45,739 nt of DNA from NCBI GenBank assembly GCA_001918745.1, contig MNGN01000001.1, positions 1 through 45,739 of the forward strand, given 5' to 3'. This DNA comes from Crenarchaeota archaeon 13_1_40CM_3_52_17 (GTDB lineage: Archaea; Thermoproteota; Bathyarchaeia; 40CM-2-53-6). The position numbers were made by a program, and so were the translations under genes. Each line of letters starts with the position of its first letter. Within the stretch, counting starts at the first letter, position 1. Positions 14,328 to 22,699 of this stretch are shown here, in pieces. The notes below the pieces were generated by a model, which saw only the letters and a list, made by a program, of their open reading frames with translations, was not told the origin of the DNA and did no database searches.

Positions 14328-14559
14328 GGCGCGGTGCGCGACTTGAGTAGGCCCCCGGGGCCCTGGAAATCACCCGTATCCGATCTCGATACCGTTTCAG
14401 TAATAGTTTTCGACGCCGATTCCAAAACCCGTTTCAAAACTAATTTCAGTGTTCGTTTCAATTACCGTTTCAAGAACCGTTTCAGGATCGCGATTTCAAT
14501 ACCTGTTTCGAATACCGGGATTTCAGCATCGTTTCCAAGAATTGAATTCAGATCGAGAA
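14328..14559 (+). repeat. composite repeat, copy 2: GC-rich head plus degenerate 12-bp tandem units
   Basis: A head at 14328-14369 containing GCGACTTGAGTAGGCCCC is followed by about 13 degenerate units of 12-14 bp with consensus GTTTCAANAACC (about 14393-14559). Examples of units are GTTTCAATTACC, GTTTCAAGAACC and GTTTCAGGATCGC. It matches the element at 4742-4939 in inverted orientation. A weak frame through it reads DLSRP followed by RFKN-like four-residue repeats, but units of 13-14 bp break the periodicity, so coding is doubtful. It sits between mtnA and a convergent gene. Confidence 0.65.
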
Positions 14560-14709
14560 AAATGCTGGTGAGCGGTCGGTTGGAAAGAGGTGGGTAGGAA
14601 TGGGCAGATTCTTTGCCGGTTCATTGATTCATCGGATAGAACTCTTTCTTCCTGGGCTCATCCCAGGATATTCTAACTCTATACCTTTTCTACTGAGAAA
14701 TAGTAGGGT

Positions 14710-15528
14710 TCAGGCGGATATTTCCCGAACTTCTCTCGTTTCTCGCGACTCTTTCTCCTTCTCCTTAGGCTCCTTCTTGATAACCGGGGTCACCACCTCC
14801 ACAGGCACGTTTCCAGCCGACTCTATCCGAGCCTTCCAGTCAGTCCCAATCGAGACGAGAGCATAGATTCCTATGACCTCCGCCTTTGCCTTCTGAATGA
14901 TCTTCATCATCGCCCGCTGCGTCTCCCCACTATCGATTATGTCATCGACGATGAGTACGCAGTCCGTTTTCTTGATCGCATCCCGCGGAACGAACAAGCT
15001 CAACACAACAGCAGTCTTTGGAGGCACGAAAATTTCCTCGATAAACTCCCGCACTCCAACCTCTCTCTGCTTCTTGGCGACAAGCAATCCCACGCCGAGC
15101 CGGTGAGCGAGGAGAGTTGCGAGCGGTATTCCGTCAACCGCCGCAGTCATGATCTTTGTAACTCTCTTTCCAGCAAACTTGCCCACTGCATGTTGGACGG
15201 CTCGTTCCATCAGCATCGTGTCTCCTATGATGGCGGTGTTGTCGAAATATCCTCCGTCGTCAAAGTGAATTCTTTCTAGGAGTTCCTTGTCTAAACTCAT
15301 GTACCTCTGTAGAGTCTTGTTGATCTCTTCTGCTCTCTCAGCTGTCGGCAAGACATGTCCTTTTACATACCGGCTGAGAACTGTTTCAGGTAGGTGAACC
15401 ATTGCCGAGAGTTCTCGATACGTGAACCGTTGCTTGGCGAGGTTGAGCAGTTCGATCGTCATGAGTTTGTATTTGAGATCTAGAATGCGTGAAGTGTCCT
15501 TCATTTCTTGTATCGGCCCCTTAGCCAC
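14710..15528 (-). CDS. GfcR-like transcriptional regulator (HTH plus phosphoribosyltransferase domain)
   Basis: This 272-residue protein has an N-terminal helix-turn-helix (residues 30-60: LAKQRFTYRELSAMVHLPET, then VLSRYVKGHVLPTAERAEEI). A phosphoribosyltransferase domain follows, with the PRPP-binding motif CVLIVDDIIDSGETQRAM and an upstream loop AAVDGIPLATLLAHRLG. The same architecture is found in haloarchaeal GfcR, a regulator that senses sugar or nucleotide phosphates. The C-terminus is a charged tail (KKEPKEKEKESRETREVRE). It lies 24 bp downstream of the dCTP deaminase/dUTPase-family gene, suggesting an operon around nucleotide metabolism. Confidence 0.8.
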   Translation of the reverse strand: MAKGPIQEMKDTSRILDLKYKLMTIELLNLAKQRFTYRELSAMVHLPETVLSRYVKGHVLPTAERAEEINKTLQRYMSLDKELLERIHFDDGGYFDNTAIIGDTMLMERAVQHAVGKFAGKRVTKIMTAAVDGIPLATLLAHRLGVGLLVAKKQREVGVREFIEEIFVPPKTAVVLSLFVPRDAIKKTDCVLIVDDIIDSGETQRAMMKIIQKAKAEVIGIYALVSIGTDWKARIESAGNVPVEVVTPVIKKEPKEKEKESRETREVREISA

Positions 15529-15552
15529 TCGTACCCTGTATAACGCTTTCCA

Positions 15553-16026
15553 TTATTTTGGCGTGCGTGATTTTTTTCTGCGACGACTCGCAACTACTCC
15601 AGTACTATTCTGGTAGCGGCCGGCGTACTTGTTGATCGCGGGCTTTCCAAGTCTTAGCAGGGAGAGCTGGATGAACCTCTCACCTTTTGCGAGATTGACA
15701 GCGCTGTCTCCGGAATTATAGAGACTGACAGTAAGCTGTCCGCGAAAGCCCGGGTCCACTAGAGCAAGACTTGCGAACAATCCTTCACGTGCCAGCGACG
15801 AGCGAAGATGTAAAAATCCGACAATACGATCAGACAGCTCGACCCTTTCCATGCTGGCCACAAGCGAATGCTGTTTCGGTCTTAGACGAACGTCCCGATC
15901 GATCCGCAGATCCACTCCTGCAGGGTTTATCCTGAATCCACGGGGAAAGATGGCCAGCTCACCCGTCTCCATCGCGGAAGTGATCTCCTTGTCCGAAAGC
16001 GCCATTGACAGATATCGCTCAACCAT
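15553..16026 (-). CDS. dCTP deaminase/dUTPase superfamily protein
   Basis: This 157-residue trimeric-type protein has all five superfamily motifs: PAGVDLRI, HLRSSLAREGL, ALVDPGFRGQLTVSLYNSG, KGERFIQLSL and GRYQNSTGVV. The Ser and Arg of RSSLARE are present. The Glu that dCTP deaminases use for deamination (FRGxxxLE in the third motif) is replaced by Ser in QLTVSL. It may therefore be a dUTPase-like hydrolase or a regulator, not a deaminase. It starts at ATG 16026 and shares a short divergent promoter region with the glycosylase gene. Confidence 0.8.
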   Translation of the reverse strand: MVERYLSMALSDKEITSAMETGELAIFPRGFRINPAGVDLRIDRDVRLRPKQHSLVASMERVELSDRIVGFLHLRSSLAREGLFASLALVDPGFRGQLTVSLYNSGDSAVNLAKGERFIQLSLLRLGKPAINKYAGRYQNSTGVVASRRRKKSRTPK

Positions 16027-16059
16027 CGCTCATTATTCAAAGCTTGGAATTGGGCTCGA

Positions 16060-16719
16060 TTGACTCAAAAATTGGCAGAACCAAACCTGGCTGAGAAACG
16101 GGTCTGGACCCGGGGAATGAGACACCTCAAGAAAAACGACCCTGCACTTGCAAGAATAATCAACCGCCTAGGACCCTATGAGTTTCAATTGGACGAGGAT
16201 CACTACGAGGCCCTCGTAGGCTCGATAATTTTCCAACAACTCGCCGGAGCCGCAGCGCGAGCAATACTCAACAGATTCAAACGAATCTTCGATGGCAGGA
16301 TTCCAAGGCCTCGCCAGTACCTTGACACAGAGGAGAGGCACTTGCGCGCAAGCGGATTATCCCCTCAGAAGATCAGATACATCCGAGACCTATCCGAGAG
16401 AATCGAGAACGGTGTCCTAGACCTCAAACGATTGTCCGAGCTTCGTAGCGAGGAAGTTGTGAAAGAACTCGATGAGGTAAAAGGGATCGGAAGATGGACC
16501 GCAGAGATGTTTCTCATCTTCGTCCTAGGACGAACAGACGTCCTTCCAGTCGACGATCTTGGGCTGAGGAAAGCTACCCAGAAAGTCTACAGATTAAGAA
16601 AACTACCGTCAAAAGAAAAATTCGAACAGTTGTCGAAAAATTGGCACCCCTACTGTTCCATTGCAACACTCTATCTCTGGAGGAGCCAGGAAAAACCGCA
16701 AGACCCGGTAAAATGGTGA
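16060..16719 (+). CDS. DNA-3-methyladenine glycosylase II (AlkA-type, HhH-GPD)
   Basis: This 219-residue base-excision glycosylase has the helix-hairpin-helix and catalytic Asp region LDEVKGIGRWTAEMFLIFVL, then RTDVLPVDDLGLRKA. The upstream YEALVGSIIFQQLAGAAARAI is the usual substrate-pocket helix. No C-terminal iron-sulfur cluster is present, as expected for the AlkA branch. The start used is TTG 16060; ATG 16117 (MRHLKKND) is an alternative that would shorten it by 19 residues. It is divergent from the dUTPase-family gene, both plausibly acting in DNA quality control. Confidence 0.88.
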   Translation: MTQKLAEPNLAEKRVWTRGMRHLKKNDPALARIINRLGPYEFQLDEDHYEALVGSIIFQQLAGAAARAILNRFKRIFDGRIPRPRQYLDTEERHLRASGLSPQKIRYIRDLSERIENGVLDLKRLSELRSEEVVKELDEVKGIGRWTAEMFLIFVLGRTDVLPVDDLGLRKATQKVYRLRKLPSKEKFEQLSKNWHPYCSIATLYLWRSQEKPQDPVKW

Positions 16720-16808
16720 CATGAGAAACAGGTGGAACAAAATCGTGTGCTATAGAAATCTTCAGGGATTCCCATGCGTAAATCGGGGTTGAAAACTCGC
16801 TAAGATCT

Positions 16809-17384
16809 CTAGCATAGTTCTCTGGACATTATCAGGCCGTCGAAGTACTTTCCACTTCTGAAGATTTTGTGAGGGATTATTCCTGCTTGATTGAATCCTG
16901 CTTTCTCATAGGCTCGTCTGGCCGTTTCGTTCGCGGCGAGAAACTCTACTTCGAGGGTCCTCAGTCCTGCACCGCGGCTTTCTCGGACGAGAGTCTCTAT
17001 GATCCTGCGTCCTATGCCCTGTCCTCTGTATTCACTGATCGTAGTTAGCCCCATGTGTCCATGGCGACGTGTGTCTTTGTATTTGCCCCGTGTAACCTCG
17101 CCATTTGCGATTACTTTTCCACTGAGTTCAGCAATTGCGTTGATGACCTCTCCTCTCTCTATCTCCACTAGGGTCTGTGATAGCCATTCGGCTTCTTCCT
17201 CGCGGGTGACCTTCTCATCAAATCCTGCATATAGGCCAGAGCTCGAGTCTCTCCGTTTCTCTTCCACAATGACATTAATGAACGACACAAGACGATCGAG
17301 ATCGTCCCACTTCATCACACGCAAAGTTACATGTTTTCTCTTAGGAGTAGTGAACCGTTCGTAGATATGACCAGGTTTTAACAA
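16809..17384 (-). CDS. GNAT-family N-acetyltransferase
   Basis: This 191-residue acetyltransferase has the acetyl-CoA-binding motif A visible as MGLTTISEYRGQGIGRRIIE. The C-terminal LEVEFLAANETARRAYEKAGF (motif B) is typical of RimI/RimJ-like GNATs. The acceptor substrate is unknown. The gene follows the thioredoxin-like gene by 18 bp on the same strand and is probably co-transcribed. Confidence 0.85.
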   Translation of the reverse strand: MLKPGHIYERFTTPKRKHVTLRVMKWDDLDRLVSFINVIVEEKRRDSSSGLYAGFDEKVTREEEAEWLSQTLVEIERGEVINAIAELSGKVIANGEVTRGKYKDTRRHGHMGLTTISEYRGQGIGRRIIETLVRESRGAGLRTLEVEFLAANETARRAYEKAGFNQAGIIPHKIFRSGKYFDGLIMSRELC

Positions 17385-17402
17385 GGACCTCAGGCGCGTA
17401 AC

Positions 17403-17954
17403 TCACCAGACTATGCTGCATCCAAAGGGCGTTGTCTCGGATACTCGAACAGACTTGTCTGCGAGAAGATCGTCGATCGCGTTTCTCAGGTCGCTGACCG
17501 TTACTCGTTCGGGGTTTCTAGAGTCGTCTATTCGACCCCTGTAGCGAAACCTTCTTTCCTCATCTAGCAGAAACACATGGGGCGTGCAAATAGCCCCGTA
17601 GGCCCCCGCAACCGACCTGTCCTCATCCTTTACGTATGGAAAGTTGAAACCTTTCTCCTGAAATCTCAGGACCATTTCTGCATAGGTATCGGCCGGTGAG
17701 AGGTACGAGTTGTTTGAGTTCAGAGCCAGCAACTGGACTTTTTTCCCTGAGTAATCTCTTTGGATCTTGATCATGCGGTCTTGGCAAGCTTTCACTGTTG
17801 GGCAACCGTTTGAGATGAACAACAAAACGAGCAGTCTCTTATCCTGGAATGATGAAAGAGAGTAGCGCTCCCCGTCCACGCCGAGTAGGTTCCCGAAATC
17901 CGGAGCGCCCGCTCCTATTGTGGGGGTTTCTGTTCTGGCCTGGGGAAGCTCCAC
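17403..17954 (-). CDS. thioredoxin-fold (AhpC/TSA-like) protein
   Basis: This 183-residue redoxin has peroxiredoxin-like features: GAGAPDFGNLLGVDGERYSL, then LLVLLFISNGCPTVKACQDRM with the reactive Cys in NGCPTVKAC, and a cis-Pro region AICTPHVFLLDEERRFRYRG. The C-terminal TTPFGCSIVW carries a further conserved-looking Cys. It lacks a signal peptide, so it probably acts in the cytoplasm. It is the first gene of a likely two-gene unit with the GNAT gene. Confidence 0.85.
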   Translation of the reverse strand: MELPQARTETPTIGAGAPDFGNLLGVDGERYSLSSFQDKRLLVLLFISNGCPTVKACQDRMIKIQRDYSGKKVQLLALNSNNSYLSPADTYAEMVLRFQEKGFNFPYVKDEDRSVAGAYGAICTPHVFLLDEERRFRYRGRIDDSRNPERVTVSDLRNAIDDLLADKSVRVSETTPFGCSIVW

Positions 17955-18017
17955 TTTCAGTACCTATGATACTCATCGGCCGTCGGTAACGGTTGATGAG
18001 CGCTAATTCTCGTCCGG

Positions 18018-18557
18018 TTAGAACTTGTCGGGGAAGTGTTTCATGATGCCCTGCGAGATTGTGTCCGCGACAGTATTGATCTCAGTGAAGACGTCGTCGA
18101 AGGCTGCAACGTCATCGTCCCATCTCTTGTCAAGGCGCGCTTCAACCTGTCTCTTAGTCAGGGTAAGATGCTGGTGGAGCAGATCAAACATGTCGTCCTT
18201 GGTCCAGTGAGGATTCGTCTGGCTAAGGAATCCTGCTATCTCGTCGGCATTCACTGTCCATTTGCTATCTTGGCTCTCGAAATTCTTCTGGTCTCCTGCT
18301 TTTGCGAACTCGATGAGGTCAACGCCCAGAAGGACGTGTTTCCTCAAGAGTTCCGCGAGTTTTCTGCCCGTTCCCTCGCCATAGTATGGGACGAAGGAGT
18401 TGCCGATGTTATCAGGAGTCTTCAAGAGTCTCTCCTTAGCCGCCACCATATCTGCCGCATTGTCGAGCGCTGAGACAGCATATTGGCGGGTCCAGATAGC
18501 GTGGTCTGCCCAGAGTTTCCGCATGTTTGTCTTTAGTGAGAGTGTAGTCTCATTCAT
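18018..18557 (-). CDS. conserved helical protein, function unknown (179 aa)
   Basis: The all-helical sequence has a recognisable pattern also seen in uncharacterised bacterial proteins. It runs MRKLWADHAIWTRQY near the N-terminus, NIGNSFVPYYGEGTGRKLAELLRKH, then DQKNFESQDSKWTVNADEIAGFLS, and LLHQHLTLTKRQVEARL. His and acidic residues recur on the helices, so a metal site is possible. I do not know a demonstrated function. It starts at ATG 18557 as a single gene. Confidence 0.7.
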   Translation of the reverse strand: MNETTLSLKTNMRKLWADHAIWTRQYAVSALDNAADMVAAKERLLKTPDNIGNSFVPYYGEGTGRKLAELLRKHVLLGVDLIEFAKAGDQKNFESQDSKWTVNADEIAGFLSQTNPHWTKDDMFDLLHQHLTLTKRQVEARLDKRWDDDVAAFDDVFTEINTVADTISQGIMKHFPDKF

Positions 18558-18749
18558 GGTTGTAGCCGAATAGCAATCTATGGCTTTTTTAATCTATCGC
18601 CTGGCTCAAACGACCCCAACGCTCCACCCCGTTCTTAGAGCGAAACTTGTCTCTCCCCAGCACCTACTTCGTTACCCTCAGCCGACGTTCGAGGTACGCG
18701 TCATTGGAAATAGGCGCAACGTTCACCGCCCACGTTAGTAGAGAAAAAA

Positions 18750-19256
18750 ATGCCGAAACCAGAACAGACCAGCTGGGTCTTCGCCAATGTTAAGGGAGGA
18801 ATAACACGGACCATCAGCCAACTCCAAAAAATCAACAGCGTTGTTACTGTCATACCAGTCACAGGCAGATTCGATCTTGTAATCAAGCTAAGAACCAATG
18901 AGCCTCGCAAAGCCTTCAACATTGTCGAGAAGATCAGAAAGATCAAGGGGATCACGTCTACTCAGACAGGAATCTCCCTTCAGAGGATCTCGAACGCGAA
19001 GAAGGACGAATCAGAAGATCCCATCGCCTTCGCACTCGTAAAGGTGAAAGGAGCTTTCAAAAACGTTCTACAAAAAATCAAGACCTTTCCGAACTTCGTT
19101 GAAGCCCACGTGATACCTGGAGAATACGTATTCGCTACATTCCACGGCTACAGTCCAGAAGAGCTCCTCGAAACCTCCGTTGAGAAACTAGGAAACATCA
19201 ACGGAATAACGGCCATGGAGACACTGGTCGCCTGGACACCAACATCACCTTACTAG
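18750..19256 (+). CDS. Lrp/AsnC-type ligand-binding (RAM) domain protein, duplicated, no HTH
   Basis: The 168 residues contain two tandem RAM-like alpha/beta domains. The first (residues 7-85) includes VVTVIPVTGRFDLVIKLRT and the second (88-165) NFVEAHVIPGEYVFATFHG. The N-terminal DNA-binding domain of Lrp proteins is absent, so it may bind small molecules or modulate other Lrp-family regulators by co-assembly. It starts at ATG 18750. A run of eight T follows the stop by about 30 bp. Confidence 0.75.
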   Translation: MPKPEQTSWVFANVKGGITRTISQLQKINSVVTVIPVTGRFDLVIKLRTNEPRKAFNIVEKIRKIKGITSTQTGISLQRISNAKKDESEDPIAFALVKVKGAFKNVLQKIKTFPNFVEAHVIPGEYVFATFHGYSPEELLETSVEKLGNINGITAMETLVAWTPTSPY

Positions 19257-19287
19257 CAGAATAACCCGACCCGACTCTCCGATTTCC

Positions 19288-19295
19288 TTTTTTTT
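19288..19295 (+). terminator. oligo-T terminator
   Basis: Eight consecutive T in otherwise mixed sequence about 30 bp after the stop of the RAM-domain gene match the intrinsic U-tract termination signals of archaea. Confidence 0.5.
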
Positions 19296-19536
19296 CGTGA
19301 ATCATATTCTAGTTTACCAGCGATCCCGAGACCATGGCGGCGAACAGAATATTTGGTCCTGGGCAACAAACTCTCTTCAAGTACTTCCCTTACTCAGAGG
19401 CATACGACTCGCCGTTCGGTCTCATCCTATTACTACGAGGCGGGATTCATTGAGAACGAGCAATAGGTCTATGAAGTAGGCAGTGAGTTTTTCAAGGCCG
19501 AAGGTGCTCTCTCACTAGGAGAGGACAGATTCCGTC

Positions 19537-20029
19537 GTGGGGGCCTTCCTCCGAAAGGCAAAGGCGTTCTTAAGACTCTGGGTCACCCCCATCAAACCTC
19601 TCGAACCTGGTGTACGATATCCGATCAAGAATTCCTATTCCATAATCGCCACGATCGGCTTTCTTCTTGTGATCTGGTGGTATTCTTACAGGCAAGTTTC
19701 GTATGAGTCTATCCCTTCAAAACCCATCTTTTGGTCATCCTTCTTCGGTTGGGCCCTGCCTTTCATCATCTTGGGATGGGGGGTATAGAAACAAATCCTC
19801 CAAGCGCGAGCTCAACGCCTTCGCAAACATCATGATTACTATTGGAATAATTGGGCTCAGTCTTGTCTTTTGGGGGAAGCTATACGACAACTTCGTGAGC
19901 CCGATACTTTACGCCACCCTTCCCGGGGTCATGTCAGGCTGTCTGATAGGGGCAGATTCAGTTTGGATATGGGGACTCTACAAGCGAAGGAGAAGCAAGA
20001 ACAAGAATAGCCCAGTTCCAGATTCATAA
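19537..20029 (+). pseudogene. small membrane protein interrupted by a frameshift at a G6 run
   Basis: The first frame, starting at GTG 19537, gives about 83 residues with two membrane helices (SIIATIGFLLVIWWYSY and SSFFGWALPFIILGWG) and then stops in GTATAG. If one base is dropped at the run of six G (19776-19784 region), the frame continues as YRNKSSKRELNAFANIMITI. Two more membrane helices and a basic tail, KRRRSKNK, follow. The two parts together make a plausible four-helix protein of about 160 residues. It could be a sequence error, a pseudogene or a slippage-dependent gene. Confidence 0.45.
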
Positions 20030-20181
20030 TCTCAACCTGAACCGCTCCCGTCGACGACAACTGAGGATGCTAGCTTAGACCGCTATCACCAAACCGGACA
20101 AGCTAATGGCGCAGAGCCTTTTGCAGGGCCATTTTCGTCTATAGCATCTCTTTGCAAGTCCCGACGTGGGATTAGGGTAAG

Positions 20182-20281
20182 CGGGCCCGGTGGGATTCGA
20201 ACCCACGATTTTGGGCTCTCTTCACTCTGGAATCGATGGCTCCGAAGGCCCACGTCTTGGTCCTGGCTCGACTACGGGCCC
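20182..20281 (-). tRNA. tR﻿NA-Arg(TCG) with a canonical intron
   Basis: Acceptor GGGCCCG/CGGGCCC with G73, D arm with A20, anticodon stem TGGGC/GCCCA and T arm GTGGG-TTCGAAT-CCCAC form a complete tRNA. The loop CTTCGGA is produced by removing 20218-20241 (24 nt) at position 37/38. The BHB central helix is CTTC/GAAG, a perfect 4 bp, with bulges GGA and AGA. CCA is not encoded, unlike the other three tRNA genes here. Confidence 0.93.
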
Positions 20282-20413
20282 TGAGAACAAAACGAAATGA
20301 AGCAACTAGTTAACCATTCGGAAGGGAAAACTGCAATCTTGTTGATTGGGTTCTGATGTTCGAGTTTCCAAAAGTGCTTTAGCCACTCACAGGCGATCGA
20401 TCAAGGGTAGTTC

Positions 20414-21562
20414 TTGCAGACAACTTTTCTATTAGATGTTGGAATTGCCGTAGCTGCAGCCCTCCTAGTCAGTCTCCTCTTCTACCGACTCGGACTTCCA
20501 ATGATCGTCGGCCAGCTGGTCGCTGGAATGCTCGTTGGGCCCTTTGGTCTTGGACTGATCCGTGACACAACAGCCATCGACTTTCTAGCGACCCTCGGAA
20601 TAATATTGCTCTTGTTCGTCGTTGGGCTTGAACTCGATCCGCGCAAGTTTGGGAAGGTTGGGTCTAGAGTCCTCATTCTGAGCACGGTAGAATTTCTCAT
20701 TGCGTTCACGATCAGCACATTCTCGGCTGTGTCGGCAGGCTTGGCTCTAGGGACTGCCCTCTTTCTCGGGTCTGTCCTTGGTCTCAGCAGCACGGCTATT
20801 GTTGCGAAACTGATTCTCGATCGTTTTCCCGAACACGATGAAAATTTCACAGCATTGATGATGGTGATGGTTGTGGAGGATGTGATTGCAGTTTTCTTGC
20901 TCTTCCTAATTCCAGAGCTTGCCGGGGGAAGCCAGCTTCAAACAATAGGGCTGCTATTCATCGCGTCGAAGGGGTTTTTCTTGTTCATCACTAGCTTCGT
21001 GTTCGGGAGGTATATTGGCCCGCGGCTAATCAACAAAGTGAGCCAGTACGAGCTGGAGATCGGGGAGGTCGCATTTCTCCTAGCTTTGTCTTTCGGTTTC
21101 CTATTTGGGGTCCTATCGGACTATCTCGGTTTCTCGCCCGCCATTGGAGCTCTGCTCGTCGGATTCTTTCTTCCAGTTAAACAATCAAGGTATGTCAGAG
21201 AGAAAATTCTACCCCTCAAGGACGCATTCATCGTGTTCTTCTTTCTGTCAATGGGGACCCTGATCGACACGTCGACAGCGTTATCCCTCGGCCTCCCACT
21301 CGTGATTATCTTGGTCGGTGCTATTCTCGGTAAGTTTGCTGGGGGATTCTTCGGAGCACGACTTGCTCGGATCGGGCGCCCTCTTCTAGTTGGTTCCATT
21401 CTCGTCCCGCGCGGAGAGTTCTCGCTAGTACTCGCTAAGACCGGAGTTGATGCCGGACTAGTTGGTCCGCAGCTCTACCCTGTGGCGGGTCTGGCAGTTC
21501 TTGTAACCGCTCTCGCGTCTCCTCTGATCGACAGACTGACGCGCCCTGCAAACAGACCCTGA
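20414..21562 (+). CDS. Kef-type cation/proton antiporter (CPA2 family)
   Basis: This 382-residue membrane protein has about 12 hydrophobic segments. Family signatures are GLPMIVGQLVAGMLVGPFGLG, LLLFVVGLELDPRKF (the acidic residue in GLELD), the unwound helix region GLSSTAIVAKLI and the ion-site acidic pair in MVMVVEDVIAVFLL. No C-terminal TrkA-N or TrkA-C domain is attached, so it is the transport module alone. It probably exchanges Na+ or K+ for H+. The start is TTG 20414. Confidence 0.88.
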   Translation: MQTTFLLDVGIAVAAALLVSLLFYRLGLPMIVGQLVAGMLVGPFGLGLIRDTTAIDFLATLGIILLLFVVGLELDPRKFGKVGSRVLILSTVEFLIAFTISTFSAVSAGLALGTALFLGSVLGLSSTAIVAKLILDRFPEHDENFTALMMVMVVEDVIAVFLLFLIPELAGGSQLQTIGLLFIASKGFFLFITSFVFGRYIGPRLINKVSQYELEIGEVAFLLALSFGFLFGVLSDYLGFSPAIGALLVGFFLPVKQSRYVREKILPLKDAFIVFFFLSMGTLIDTSTALSLGLPLVIILVGAILGKFAGGFFGARLARIGRPLLVGSILVPRGEFSLVLAKTGVDAGLVGPQLYPVAGLAVLVTALASPLIDRLTRPANRP

Positions 21563-21676
21563 AAGCGATTAGTTGCCAGACGACAATCTGGCCCATACTA
21601 TCTTCGAAAGCTTCCGCGTCCACATCGTACTTTCAGGCCGGTCTGGCATTCATGAATTCTCCAATTATCTAGAGCT

Positions 21677-22600
21677 TCATGCTCTCGCCTTGAAGGGCGA
21701 CTTTAGCCTTCTTAGGAACCGTCGCATTGGGCGTCCTAGTCCCTGAGCTTCTGGAGTTGCCTGATTGTAAATGGACACAAAGTCTGAGTGGTACTTTTGG
21801 GCTAAACTGCCATCAGAGAGAAAGGTCGCGTTCTCGAAATTCGTGTCTTCTGCTCGGCCGGTATAGTTGTAGCTTCCCCACTCGACGTTCTTGCCGTCAA
21901 TGACGATGAACTTGTCGTGCATTATCCCTCCAGGCGGGGATGTCAACCGGATCGCGGTTCCCGCATTCTCCAGCTGGTCATGTAGTGAGGCCTGGGGACC
22001 CTTTGTCTGAGACTTGTCCATAACCAAGGAAACTTTGACGCCCCGCTTGATGGCGTCGATCAAGGCCTGCGCGATGATCTCGTTTGTGAATGCGTAGGCC
22101 GCCATCTCGATAGTTGCGACCGCTCCACCTACGCTTGTGAGAATCTGTTGTTCAATTCCTCCTTTAGGAGAGAAGAAAGCGGTGATAGGTGAGCCTGAAG
22201 AATTCGCAATTTGTTGTCCTTGTTTCGTAGTGAGGTTCTCGGCCACATTCCCCAGTGACGCTTCAAATGTGTCTGGGGAAGAAATGTTTTCGACCCGAGG
22301 CAGAGAGGGTCCGTTTGATGCATCCTCAAGGTGTGGCTTGAGGGTGATCTTTGCTCCAGTCTTGCCCTCGGTCGAAAGAAAAAGCTCAGTGTTCTTTCCA
22401 GACGTCTTTGCCCCCTCAATCCAGAGCTCAATCGAGTCTACTCTGAGGGCCTTGAACCAGTCTAGCAGCTCGTCAAGCCTTACTCTATGTCCCTTGAAAG
22501 GTGTATCCACTGCAACTTGGGCGGCAGGATTCTCGGGCGGTCTAAAAACCAGCACGAGCTCATCTTCTCCACTCGGCCTCTCTTCCCCGATCCCGCTCAT
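21677..22600 (-). CDS. phospholipase D-family protein with one HKD motif and an N-terminal accessory domain
   Basis: This is a 307-residue protein. Residues 150-290 form a single PLD-type catalytic domain with HDKFIVIDGKNVEWGSYNYT (HxKx4D). A single HKD motif implies a homodimer, as in Nuc-type nucleases or ligand-specific phosphodiesterases. The first 80 residues form a separate small domain (residues 14-28 hydrophobic/acidic, then VRLDELLDWFKALRVDSIEL). A Ser/Asn-rich linker lies around residue 100-145, and the C-terminal tail is basic. There is no signal peptide. Substrate unknown. Confidence 0.8.
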   Translation of the reverse strand: MSGIGEERPSGEDELVLVFRPPENPAAQVAVDTPFKGHRVRLDELLDWFKALRVDSIELWIEGAKTSGKNTELFLSTEGKTGAKITLKPHLEDASNGPSLPRVENISSPDTFEASLGNVAENLTTKQGQQIANSSGSPITAFFSPKGGIEQQILTSVGGAVATIEMAAYAFTNEIIAQALIDAIKRGVKVSLVMDKSQTKGPQASLHDQLENAGTAIRLTSPPGGIMHDKFIVIDGKNVEWGSYNYTGRAEDTNFENATFLSDGSLAQKYHSDFVSIYNQATPEAQGLGRPMRRFLRRLKSPFKARA

Positions 22601-22699
22601 AATCCGCTATCTTGTGAAGCTTGCTTGAATAACGGTTTGAAACCATGAACACTTGATCGAAGTAATCTGAGAGGCGTCGACTAATGACTCCGCTTGCAA

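Noticed and set aside
14393-14559. CRISPR array
   Set aside because: Units are 12-14 bp, contiguous and degenerate. There are no spacers of constant length and no cas genes nearby.
14334-14597. 87-codon open frame through composite repeat copy 2
   Set aside because: The translation only reflects the tandem DNA repeat (RFKN-like), and frame is not kept where units are 13-14 bp. It is described under the repeat instead.
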